Positions 31,901 to 39,285 of a DNA stretch of 64,000 nt are shown in pieces. The notes under the pieces are model-generated. The model did no database searches, was not told the origin of the DNA, and saw only the letters and a program-made list of their open reading frames with translations. The stretch spans positions 173,277 through 237,276 of the forward strand of contig NZ_SLWW01000008.1 of the NCBI RefSeq assembly GCF_004342445.1. Reading direction: 5' to 3'. The stretch is from Rhodovulum euryhalinum. Its GTDB lineage: Bacteria > Pseudomonadota > Alphaproteobacteria > Rhodobacterales > Rhodobacteraceae. The position numbers and the translations under genes are program-made. Within the stretch, counting starts at the first letter, position 1. Each line of letters begins with the position of its first letter.

Positions 31901-32478
31901 TGGGCCAGCCCTTCTCGATCATCATGACCGGCACCGGCATCGTCGCGCTGGCCGGGATCGTGGTGAACAACAACATCGTGCTGATCGACACCTACCAGGA
32001 ATACGCCCGCTACATGCCGCGGATCGAGGCGATCGTGCGCACGGTCGAGGTGCGGCTGCGCCCCGTGCTGCTGACCACGGTCACGACCATGGCGGGGCTT
32101 GCGTCGATGATGCTGGGGGTCAGCTTCGACTTCCTGAACGGCGGCTATACCGTCGACAGCCCGACCGCGCTGTGGTGGAAGCAGTTGGCGACGGCCGTGG
32201 TCTTCGGCCTCGGGATCGCTACGATCCTGACGCTGGTCTTCACGCCCGCCCTGCTGGCGATCCGCGAATGGTTCTGGGCGGGGGTCTACGGCTCGTTCCG
32301 GCGGTTCCGGGCGGCGATGGGCGGCCCCGACAGCCCGGCCGCGCGCGAGTTGGCGCTGAACCACGCCGCCCGCGGCGTCGGCTCGCCCCAATTGCTTTGG
32401 TCGGAGTTGCCCCCGGACGGCCCAGAGCCGGATGCGGAGAGCACCGGCCCGGAACGGCCATTGCGGGCGGCGGAGTGA
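28921..32478 (+). CDS. RND efflux transporter permease with extra membrane insertion
   Basis: Proton-driven inner-membrane pump of the AcrB/hydrophobe-amphiphile type, 1185 residues. The N-terminus MTGLIDWAASRARMVVAFVILSILAGTLAYVELPKEGEPDIEIP and the TM4 relay region LILAVGMLVDGAIVVVEYADRR are typical. The second half has VNNNIVLIDTYQEYAR and TMAGLASMMLG. It is well over 100 residues longer than AcrB (1049). Much of the excess lies between TM6 and TM7 (about residues 495-590), where two additional hydrophobic stretches occur (GLMAFALVLTFFGAMRI and ILPGVILFMAALVLCSIAV). Substrate cannot be inferred. Confidence 0.93.
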   Translation: MTGLIDWAASRARMVVAFVILSILAGTLAYVELPKEGEPDIEIPALFISVPFPGISAEDAEKLLIKPMETELSDLDGLDSMTATARENYAGIALEFEFGWDKTKIIADVRDRMNTAEAKFPDGYEKYSINEINFSEFPIIIVNLSGPLPERTLLRVAKDLQDRLEGLEPVLEVALAGHRDEMVEVIIDPLRLESYNVTAGELIEVVRNNNQLIAAGEVDAPQGTFSVKIPSSFDEVQDIYALPVKVNGDRVVTLGDLTEIRLTFEDRTSIARFNGEPTVALQIVKRKGFNIIDTSALVRAEVEAARAAWPDDLRDAVIVGTSNDQSHTVDSMVRQLEGSVLTAIALVMIVVLAFLGTRSALLVGFAIPTSFLLCFVLLGVMDVAVSNIVMFGLILAVGMLVDGAIVVVEYADRRISEGTGPMHAFTEAAKRMFWPVVSSTATTLCAFLPMLFWPGVPGEFMGMLPITLIFVLSASLMVALVYLPVVGGVAGRFSRILWRITARVRPWPLWARGGLMAFALVLTFFGAMRILNPAFPAASPGASGLVDILPGVILFMAALVLCSIAVNALQIPRRKPVQAGYRRTPAGHIIHAIAGNPVMPLVSVAAVLGIVVAVFMYYGKHNNGVEFFVESEPEQAIVYVRARGNLSLDEKDSLVRKAEAIVLAERGVRNAFAFAGEGGLNANTAGASPPLDTIGQIQIELIPWEDRADIPNLDGDLVLARIMERLAAIPGVRAEILDLAMGPASPKPVHLRLMGDDWDSLTAAAEAAVERFEATEGLRDIEDTLPLPGIDWQIDVDVEAAGRFGASASTVGAMVQLVTRGILLDTMRVPSSDEEIDIRVRLPEQDRLLSTLDTLKVRTSEGLVPLANFITRTPVEKVGRINRVDGKRYFDIKAAVADGLTTPDGAPINANERIAVLTEWLQTDPLPAGVTWEWTGDQEDQAESSAFLSKAFGAALGLMFIILLAQFNSVYNATLVLLAVILSSTGVLIGMIVMGQPFSIIMTGTGIVALAGIVVNNNIVLIDTYQEYARYMPRIEAIVRTVEVRLRPVLLTTVTTMAGLASMMLGVSFDFLNGGYTVDSPTALWWKQLATAVVFGLGIATILTLVFTPALLAIREWFWAGVYGSFRRFRAAMGGPDSPAARELALNHAARGVGSPQLLWSELPPDGPEPDAESTGPERPLRAAE

Positions 32479-32525
32479 GAGACAGTCGGGATGGAGCGGG
32501 CGTGCGCTTTAATCGGGCATGCGTG

Positions 32526-33248
32526 TTATTTTTTCCTTGCGATGGCCTCAAGGGCGGCAACCATTCGCATTTGAGGAGACTTACTCGCCCCAAGCCCTCG
32601 CAACTCGCGAACGTCGATAGTAAACTCGCTCCAGTATTTCCCGCCCGCGAGATCTTCATACGAAAGCCTCGCTTGAAAGGGTGGAAGCGGATGCGCCGGG
32701 AGCTCCCTATCGATCTGGCCAACCGAGCCTTGCCCCATCAGAAACCAGCCCAACGCGAAATCAAACTCCAAAGATTTACCCTGAAGGATAACAGAGATTG
32801 GGTGATGCGACTTAAATAAATGACGTAGATAATTTCGCTTCGAACGATCATTCTCTTCATCCTCGGGCTCATCAACATCGAGAAGGACATTTATCGCAGC
32901 GCCTGCACCCACGTTTGTCACATTAAAGGTAATCAACTCCCTCGCATCAGATCTTTGGCCGAGATGCACGATCAAGACCGGATCCGTTCCGGCTTCACGT
33001 GCCCTACGTTGCTCAAGAAGCGCATGAGCAGCAAAGTACGTTGAAGCTCCTGCAACAAGCAGCGAGATGATCAAAGGCGCAACAGAAATGTATTCCGATC
33101 GGTTCCTAGGCCCCCAGAAGAACTCAAACACGATAAACGAAAGAAGGACCCCCAATGCCCCAACGGTGACGCCCAGAGCCAGCCTTCCATCGCCCCTGAA
33201 AAATCCTCTGGGTTCATTCTTGTCATGTCTGATTGTATACTTGCCCAT
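32526..33248 (-). CDS. Orphan two-helix membrane protein, AT-richer than neighbours
   Basis: Codes for 240 residues of unknown function. Two membrane helices are predicted at about 22-45 (LALGVTVGALGVLLSFIVFEFFW) and 53-77 (ISVAPLIISLLVAGASTYFAAHAL), followed by a soluble domain of about 160 residues with beta-strand character (DPVLIVHLGQRSDARELITFNVTNVGAGAAINVLLDV). ATG at 33248. The gene and its flanks (about 32,500-33,300) are visibly richer in A+T and use codons such as AAA, AAT and TTA that are rare in the surrounding genes. That suggests horizontal acquisition. No mobility gene or repeat was found at its edges. Confidence 0.72.
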   Translation of the reverse strand: MGKYTIRHDKNEPRGFFRGDGRLALGVTVGALGVLLSFIVFEFFWGPRNRSEYISVAPLIISLLVAGASTYFAAHALLEQRRAREAGTDPVLIVHLGQRSDARELITFNVTNVGAGAAINVLLDVDEPEDEENDRSKRNYLRHLFKSHHPISVILQGKSLEFDFALGWFLMGQGSVGQIDRELPAHPLPPFQARLSYEDLAGGKYWSEFTIDVRELRGLGASKSPQMRMVAALEAIARKK

Positions 33249-33270
33249 CTCTGATCAATAGCACATTGGC

Positions 33271-33299
33271 AAAAAAAGGCACAATGCCGGCATTTGGCC
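33271..33299 (-). terminator. Possible terminator of the Atm1-type gene
   Basis: Read leftwards, an imperfect hairpin containing the palindrome AATGCCGGCATT, ending GTGCC, is followed by seven T. It lies 32 bp after the stop of the exporter gene. The stem has two mismatches. Confidence 0.4.
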
Positions 33300-33331
33300 T
33301 CCAAGCCGACGCCACTTTCCGGGCATCCACC

Positions 33332-35173
33332 TCACGCCGCCTCCACGTCCTCGTCCTCGCCCGCCTGCTGGCGCTGCCACATCGCGGCATAGCGTCCGGC
33401 CCGGGCGACCAGAACCTCGTGCGATCCGCGCTCGACCACGCGGCCGTCCTCCAGCACCACGATCTCGTCGGCATCCACGATGGTGGACAGCCGGTGCGCG
33501 ATGGCAATCACCGTGCGCCCCTCGCCCATCGCCTTGAGCTGGGCCTGGATGCCCGCCTCGGTCTCGCTGTCCAGCGCCGAGGTCGCCTCGTCCAGCAGCA
33601 GGATCGGCGGGTTCTTCAGCAGCGTGCGCGCGATCCCCACGCGCTGCTTCTCGCCGCCCGACAGCTTCAGCCCGCGCTCGCCCACCAGCGTGTCATAGCC
33701 CCGGGGCAATCCCGCGACGAAATCGTGGATCTTGGCCGCGCGCGCCGCGGCCTCGATCTCGTCGCGGCTGGCCCCGGGACGGCCATAGGCGATGTTGTAA
33801 TAGATCGTGTCGTTGAACAGCACCGTGTCCTGCGGCACGACCCCGATCTGCGCGTGCAAGGACTCCTGCGTCACCTCGCGCAGGTCCTGCCCGTCGATCA
33901 GCACCGCACCGCCGCTGACGTCGTAGAACCGGAACAGAAGCCGCCCGATGGTCGACTTGCCCGCCCCGGACGGGCCCACGATGGCGACCTTGCGGCCGGC
34001 GGGAACCTCGATCGTCACCCCCCGCAGGATCACCCGGTCGGGATCATAGCCGAACCGCACATCGCGGAACGCGACCGTCCCGCCCGTGACCCGCAGCGCC
34101 TGCGCGCCGGGCTTGTCCACCACCTCGGCGGGCTGTTCGAGCAGGTCGAACATCTCGGCCATATCGACCAGGCTCTGGCGGATTTCCCGGTAGACCGTGC
34201 CCAGGAAATTCAGCGGCATGGTGATCTGGATCATGTAGGCGTTGACCATCACGAAATCGCCCACGGTCAGCCGCCCCGCCTGCACCCCCATGGCCGCCAT
34301 CACCATCACCGCGATCAGCCCGCCGGTGATCAGCAGCGCCTGTCCGAAATTCAGGAAGGCCAGCGAATACGAGGTCTTGATCGCCGCCGCCTCGTAACCC
34401 TCCATGGCGCGGTCATAGCGCTGGGCCTCGCGCGCCTCGGCGCCGAAATACTTGACGGTCTCGAAGTTCAGCAGACTGTCGATCGCCTTCTGGTTGGCAT
34501 CGGTGTCCTGGTCGTTCATCTCGCGGCGGATCTTCACCCGCCATTCGGTGACCTTGAAGGTGAACTGGACATACAGCGCGATCGTCACCGCGACGACGGC
34601 CAGGTACCAGAACCCGAAGGCAAAATAGAAGATTGCACCGACCAGGGCCAGCTCGATCACCAGCGGACCGATCGAGAAGACGAGGAACCGCAAGAGGAAC
34701 TCGACCCCCTTCACCCCCCGTTCGATGATTCGCGACAGCCCGCCGGTCTTGCGGGTGATGTGGTAGCGCAGGCTCAGCCGGTGGATATGGGTAAAGGTTT
34801 CCAGCGCGAGGCGGCGCAACGCCCGCTGCGCCACGCGGGCAAAGATCGCGTCGCGCAACTGCTGAAAGCCGGTATTCATCAGCCGCGCCATGCCATAGGC
34901 GACGGTCAGCCCCACCGCGCCCACGGCCAGGAACATCGCGTCGGTGCGCGCCTCGCCCGTCAACGCATCCACCGCCGCCTTGTAGAAGAAGGGCGTGATG
35001 ACAGCGACAACCTTGGCCAGGACCAGCACCAGAAGCGCCAGCACGACGCGCCGTTTCACCCATCCCTGCCCCTCGGGCCAGAGATAGGGCGTGACCTTGC
35101 GAATCGTGCGCATGCCGCTCTTGCGGTCGAGTTGCGAAAGATCGGCTGTCGTGGGGCGGCGTCCGCGGCGCAT
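33332..35173 (-). CDS. Atm1-type ABC exporter (half transporter)
   Basis: Fused membrane and ATPase half transporter, 613 residues, of the Atm1/ABCB7/HMT1 family that exports glutathione-linked sulfur or metal species. Six membrane helices precede the nucleotide domain with Walker A GPSGAGKST, signature LSGGEKQRVGIARTLL and Walker B ILLLDEATSALD. The segment YHITRKTGGLSRIIERGVKGVEFLLRF is the glutathione-site region typical of this subfamily. ATG at 35173 (MRRGRRPTTADLSQLDRKSG) is preferred over the TTG at 35203. Confidence 0.9.
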   Translation of the reverse strand: MRRGRRPTTADLSQLDRKSGMRTIRKVTPYLWPEGQGWVKRRVVLALLVLVLAKVVAVITPFFYKAAVDALTGEARTDAMFLAVGAVGLTVAYGMARLMNTGFQQLRDAIFARVAQRALRRLALETFTHIHRLSLRYHITRKTGGLSRIIERGVKGVEFLLRFLVFSIGPLVIELALVGAIFYFAFGFWYLAVVAVTIALYVQFTFKVTEWRVKIRREMNDQDTDANQKAIDSLLNFETVKYFGAEAREAQRYDRAMEGYEAAAIKTSYSLAFLNFGQALLITGGLIAVMVMAAMGVQAGRLTVGDFVMVNAYMIQITMPLNFLGTVYREIRQSLVDMAEMFDLLEQPAEVVDKPGAQALRVTGGTVAFRDVRFGYDPDRVILRGVTIEVPAGRKVAIVGPSGAGKSTIGRLLFRFYDVSGGAVLIDGQDLREVTQESLHAQIGVVPQDTVLFNDTIYYNIAYGRPGASRDEIEAAARAAKIHDFVAGLPRGYDTLVGERGLKLSGGEKQRVGIARTLLKNPPILLLDEATSALDSETEAGIQAQLKAMGEGRTVIAIAHRLSTIVDADEIVVLEDGRVVERGSHEVLVARAGRYAAMWQRQQAGEDEDVEAA

Positions 35174-35240
35174 GGCTGGGGTCCGGTTCAGGAAACCGTA
35201 CAAACCTAATGCCTGGGACAGGGAAAGACCAGTGACCAGG

Positions 35241-36554
35241 TCACTCGGGCAGGTCGAACACCTGGCCGGGATAGATCAGGTCGGGGTCGCGGATCTGTGT
35301 GCGGTTGGCGCTGAAGATCTTGACGTATTGAAAGCCGCTGCCATAGGCGCGGTCGGCGATCCCCCAAAGGGTAAACCCCGGCTGCACGGTGATCACGCGC
35401 GCCGCGGCCTCGCGGCCAGCGCCGTCCTTGTCCCCCTCGGATGCCGCGGCGGCGATCTCTTCGGCGGGTTCGCGCTGGAACGGGGTTTCGAACCGGGCGG
35501 CGACGCCGCCCTCGGGCGTAACAAGATCGGCGCGCAGGGTGTAAAGGCCGGGCGCCACGCCATCAAGGCGCTGGCGCCAGCGCCCCGCCGCATCGATCCG
35601 CGCCCCGGCGACGGCGGCATTGTCCAGATAGAGCCGCAGCGCCCCCCCGGCCTCGCCCCGGCCTGCAAGGACGACCGCCCCCCGGGCGTCGTACGAGATC
35701 GCCTCGATCAGCAGACCCGGCTTTCCGGGCGGCAGGTCGCCCTCGGGCGCCTGCAGCACGCGCACGCCGCCCGCGTCGGACAGCAGCACCGCCGGAAGGC
35801 CGGGCGCGGCATCCGCCGCGGCGGCCTCGGCGGACGGGACCGGGCCTGTTTCGACCCCGGCCCCCTCGGTCGCTGCAACCGTGTCCTGGACATCCTCGCC
35901 CGGAACGGCGGGTGGCGGCTCTGCCGAAGTCGGCGCAGGCGCGGCGATCTCGGCCCCAGCGGGGTCGGGCGCAAGGAACACGGTCGCGGACGAGGCGATC
36001 CTGCGGCCGTCCGCCAGATCCATTCGCAAGGACAGGGCGCGGGGCACGCTGGCCAAGGGCAGGTCAAGAAACAGCGTGAACGCTCCATCCGCGCCCACCT
36101 CGGCACGCGCGCCCTCGCGGCCCTCGATCAGCAGGACCACCGCGCTGCCGGGCTCGGCACGGCCTGCCACCAGAGCCGCCCCCCCGGGATCGACGCGGAC
36201 GAGGTCGAAGACCGGGGGCTCTGGCAGCGCGGCGGCCGGTTCAGGCGTGGCCGGGGCATCGCCCTCTGCGGTCTGCGCCGCCCGGTCCGCGGGCGGCTCG
36301 TCGGCCATCTTGTCCGGGGCATCCGCCAGCAGTGTCGCATCATTGTCGGAACCGACCGCGGGGGCGGGCATTGCGGCCTGCTCTGCCCCTTGCGGCGGCA
36401 GGGCACCCTGCTCGGGTACACCCTGTACCGGGGCGGGCGTGTCGCGCGCGCGGTCCCGGTTGAGAAACCAGTTCAGCACCATCAGAACGATCAGGATCTC
36501 GCCCCCGATCAGGATCCAGGTCCACAGGCCCCATTTCCGCTTGCCGTCCGACAT
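35241..36554 (-). CDS. LysM-domain cell-envelope protein
   Basis: Codes for 437 residues. A short cytoplasmic N-terminus is followed by one membrane helix (LWTWILIGGEILIVLMVLNWFL), then a long proline/alanine-rich periplasmic region with at least two beta-sandwich-like modules (DPGGAALVAGRAEPGSAVVLLIEG and SYDARGAVVLAGRGEAGGALRLYLD). The last 50 or so residues are a LysM peptidoglycan-binding domain (VITVQPGFTLWGIADRAYGSGFQYVKIFSANRTQIRDPDLIYPGQVFDLPE). ATG at 36554. The first two modules resemble each other and may be repeats. Presumably tethers the membrane to peptidoglycan; exact role unknown. Confidence 0.85.
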   Translation of the reverse strand: MSDGKRKWGLWTWILIGGEILIVLMVLNWFLNRDRARDTPAPVQGVPEQGALPPQGAEQAAMPAPAVGSDNDATLLADAPDKMADEPPADRAAQTAEGDAPATPEPAAALPEPPVFDLVRVDPGGAALVAGRAEPGSAVVLLIEGREGARAEVGADGAFTLFLDLPLASVPRALSLRMDLADGRRIASSATVFLAPDPAGAEIAAPAPTSAEPPPAVPGEDVQDTVAATEGAGVETGPVPSAEAAAADAAPGLPAVLLSDAGGVRVLQAPEGDLPPGKPGLLIEAISYDARGAVVLAGRGEAGGALRLYLDNAAVAGARIDAAGRWRQRLDGVAPGLYTLRADLVTPEGGVAARFETPFQREPAEEIAAAASEGDKDGAGREAAARVITVQPGFTLWGIADRAYGSGFQYVKIFSANRTQIRDPDLIYPGQVFDLPE

Positions 36555-36645
36555 GGCCCTTCCTCTCGGCGCCGCCCCTTGCGCTTGCGGGACCATAGCA
36601 ACCCCGTTATCACGGGTCCAGAAATCCCACGGTCAAAGCTCCCCC

Positions 36646-37203
36646 ATGATCGCTCGTCCTCCTTCCGTCTGCGTCTTCTGCGGCTCGCGCGACGGCCGCG
36701 ACCCCGCCCATGCAGCCGAAGCCGAGGCGTTCGGGCGCGCGCTGGCCGAGGCGGGCTGGCGGCTGGTCTACGGCGCCGGAGACGTGGGGCTGATGGGCCG
36801 CGTGGCGCGGTCCGCGCAGGCGGCCGGCGGCCAGACCTTCGGGGTGATCCCCGTGCATCTGTTCGATCGCGAGGTGGGCAAGCGCGACCTGACCACCTTC
36901 GTCGTCACCGAGAACATGCACGAGCGCAAGAAGGTCATGTTCATGAACTCGGACGCGATCGTGGTCCTGCCGGGCGGCGCGGGGTCGCTGGACGAGTTCT
37001 TTGAGGTGCTGACCTGGCGCCAGCTTGGTCTGCACGTCAAGCCGATCTTCCTGCTGTCGACCGACGGGTTCTGGGCGCCGCTGACCGCGCTGATCGACCA
37101 TTTCATCGCCGAGGGCTTTGCCGACGCCAGCTTGCGCGACTATGTCCGCGTCGTGCCGGACGTTCCGGCGCTGCTGGCTGCCCTGCGCGCCGCTCTTTCC
37201 TGA
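36646..37203 (+). CDS. LOG-family (TIGR00730) Rossmann protein
   Basis: Codes for 185 residues of the Lonely Guy family, which cleaves nucleoside 5'-monophosphates to ribose 5-phosphate and a base (cytokinin-activating in plants and some bacteria). Motifs are VCVFCGSRDG at the N-terminus, VYGAGDVGLMG, and the catalytic PGGAGSLDE at 109-117 (family PGGxGTxxE) preceded by ENMHERKKVMF. ATG at 36646. The last 64 bp of coding sequence overlap the end of the convergent rarD gene. Confidence 0.92.
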   Translation: MIARPPSVCVFCGSRDGRDPAHAAEAEAFGRALAEAGWRLVYGAGDVGLMGRVARSAQAAGGQTFGVIPVHLFDREVGKRDLTTFVVTENMHERKKVMFMNSDAIVVLPGGAGSLDEFFEVLTWRQLGLHVKPIFLLSTDGFWAPLTALIDHFIAEGFADASLRDYVRVVPDVPALLAALRAALS

Positions 37204-38084
37204 CGCAGGCTTTCAGCCGAATACAGCGCCAGCGCGGCCCAGATCAGGGCAAAGGCCAGCCCGTGCCATTGTGTGAACGCCTCGCGGAAAACAAGCGTTG
37301 CAACAAGGAATTGCAGCGTGGGGTTGATGTAGCCGACCAGCCCCACCGTGGCATAGCTGACCCGTTTGGCGGCATAGGAGAACAGGATCATCGGCGTCGC
37401 CGTCAGAGGCCCCGAGACCATCAGCATCAGGCTGTCCGACAGGTCATGGCCAAAGGCGCCCAGATTGCGGCCCGTCAACCCGGCCCAGCCGTGCACATGC
37501 ACGCCCCAAAGCCAGACCAGGGCCAGCGGCGCCAGCAACAGCACCTCGGCGGTCACCGAGACGACCGGACCCGCGGGCAGGCCCCGCTTGATCAGACCGT
37601 AAACCCCGAACGTGCCGGCTAGCGCCAGCGAAATCCAGGGCGCGACGCCAAGGCCCCAGGTCAGCCCCCCGACAGCCACGCAGGCCAGCGCGACGGCCGC
37701 CCATTTCCCGGCCGAATGCCTCTCGCCGAGAAACAGAAAGCCCAGCGCCACGGCGACCAGCGGGAAGATGTAGTAGCCAAGCGAGGCCTCGACCGCGTGG
37801 CCGATCTGGATCGACAGGATGAACAGGAACCAGTTGGCCGAGATCATCAGCGCGGCCAGCGCCACCGCCGCCAGGGCGCGCGGCCGGACGATCAGCCGGC
37901 CAAGCTCGCCCAACCGCCCCTGCCCGGCCAGCACCAGCCCGAAGAACACCAGCGACCACAGCGTGCGGTGACCCAGCACCTCCTCCGGGGGCACATGGGA
38001 CAGGAGCTTGTAGTACATCGACGAGAGGCCCCAGATCACGCAGGCGCCCGCCATCGCAAGGATGCCCTTCCTGGCCTCCTCCAC
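37140..38084 (-). CDS. rarD: EamA-family transporter RarD
   Basis: Ten-helix drug/metabolite transporter of the RarD subfamily, 314 residues. The N-terminus EEARKGILAMAGACVIWGLSSMYYKLLSHVPPEEVLGHRTLWSL and the later SLGYYIFPLVAVALGFLFLGER and GYINPTLQFLVATLVFREAFT are characteristic. GTG at 38084 lies 1 nt after the aminotransferase stop (TGAGGTG), giving the usual length and coupling it to that gene. The C-terminal tail (after about residue 293) is encoded antisense to the end of the LOG gene. Confidence 0.9.
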   Translation of the reverse strand: MEEARKGILAMAGACVIWGLSSMYYKLLSHVPPEEVLGHRTLWSLVFFGLVLAGQGRLGELGRLIVRPRALAAVALAALMISANWFLFILSIQIGHAVEASLGYYIFPLVAVALGFLFLGERHSAGKWAAVALACVAVGGLTWGLGVAPWISLALAGTFGVYGLIKRGLPAGPVVSVTAEVLLLAPLALVWLWGVHVHGWAGLTGRNLGAFGHDLSDSLMLMVSGPLTATPMILFSYAAKRVSYATVGLVGYINPTLQFLVATLVFREAFTQWHGLAFALIWAALALYSAESLRQERAARRAASSAGTSGTTRT

Positions 38085-38085
38085 C

Positions 38086-39225
38086 TCAGCGCGCCGCCAT
38101 GAACCGGGCGAGGCGGGCCAAGCCCTCCTCGATATCGGCGGTCGAGCGCGCATAGGAAAAGCGCAACGTTCCCTTGCCTCGCACCGGGTCGAAATCCAGC
38201 CCCGGGGTGACCGCGACGCCCGCCTTTTCAAGGATCTCGGCGGCAAAGGCGCGGCTGTCATCGGTCAGGTCCGACACGTCGGCATAGACGTAGAAGGCGC
38301 CATCGGGCGGCGCGATCCGGGCGAAGCCCGCCTTGGGCAGCCCCTCCATCATCAGCGCGCGGTTCCGGCGGTAGACCTCCATGTTCGCCTGCAATTCATC
38401 CGTGCAATCAAGCGCGGCCAGCGCCACGACCTGGGAGGCGTGCGGCGCGCAGATGAACAGGTTCTGCACCAGCCGCTCGATCCGGCGGATGTGATCCTCG
38501 GGCACGACCATCCAGCCGACGCGCCAGCCCGTCATCGAGAAATACTTGGAGAACGAGTTGATGACATAGGTCTGATCGGTGATTTCCAGCGCGGTGACCG
38601 CTTTGCGTTCGTACTCGATGCCGTGATAGATCTCGTCCGAAATGAAGGCCGCCCCGCGGTCCGCACAGGCCCCGATCAGCGCGCCCAGCGCGTCGTGGTC
38701 CAGCATCGTGCCGGTGGGATTGGCAGGCGAAGCCACCAGCAGACCGTCCAGTTTGGAGGGCAAGTCCCCGGGCACCGGCTGGAACCGGTGCTGTGCCTCG
38801 GTGCCGATCATCACGGTTTCCAGCCCCAGCGCCTGAAGGATCGCCTTGTAGGACGGATAGCCCGGCGCCCCGATCCCGACCCGGGCGCCCACGTCGAACA
38901 GCGAGGTAAAGGCCAGTGTGAAACCGCCCGAGGACCCGGGCGTGATCACCACCCGCTCTGGGTTCAGGTCGACGCCATACCACTCGCCATACAGCCGCGC
39001 GATGCGGGCGCGCAGTGCAGGCAGGCCCAAACCCACCGTATAGCCCAGCGGCCCCGCCTCCATCGCCTTCGCCAGGGCCGCGCGGGCAGCGGCGGGGGCG
39101 GGCGTGCCGGGCTGGCCGACCTCCATGTGGATGATCCGGGCGCCTTGCGCCTCGGCACGCGCGGCGGCAGCCATCACGTCCATCACAATGAAGGGATCGA
39201 CATCGCCGCGGCTTGAAACCCTCAT
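38086..39225 (-). CDS. Class I/II PLP aminotransferase
   Basis: Fold-type I pyridoxal phosphate enzyme, 379 residues, related to aspartate and aromatic aminotransferases. PLP-binding motifs are ASPANPTGT, the DEIYHGIEY stretch, and the Schiff-base lysine in NSFSKYFSMTGWRVGW; a C-terminal RFSYARS supplies the carboxylate-binding arginine. The amino acid it acts on cannot be told from sequence. ATG at 39225. rarD follows directly, so the two form an operon. Confidence 0.9.
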   Translation of the reverse strand: MRVSSRGDVDPFIVMDVMAAAARAEAQGARIIHMEVGQPGTPAPAAARAALAKAMEAGPLGYTVGLGLPALRARIARLYGEWYGVDLNPERVVITPGSSGGFTLAFTSLFDVGARVGIGAPGYPSYKAILQALGLETVMIGTEAQHRFQPVPGDLPSKLDGLLVASPANPTGTMLDHDALGALIGACADRGAAFISDEIYHGIEYERKAVTALEITDQTYVINSFSKYFSMTGWRVGWMVVPEDHIRRIERLVQNLFICAPHASQVVALAALDCTDELQANMEVYRRNRALMMEGLPKAGFARIAPPDGAFYVYADVSDLTDDSRAFAAEILEKAGVAVTPGLDFDPVRGKGTLRFSYARSTADIEEGLARLARFMAAR

Positions 39226-39285
39226 GCCCGTCTCCTTAGGGTGCCCGTCATGCGGGCTTTCTTCCAGCGCAGGGGGGCGAGGTCA

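Noticed and set aside
28903..32391. Open frame of 1162 codons on the minus strand opposite the RND pump
   Set aside because: It is the antisense shadow of a clear RND permease. Its translation is a low-complexity mix rich in His, Arg, Asp and Gly with no motif.
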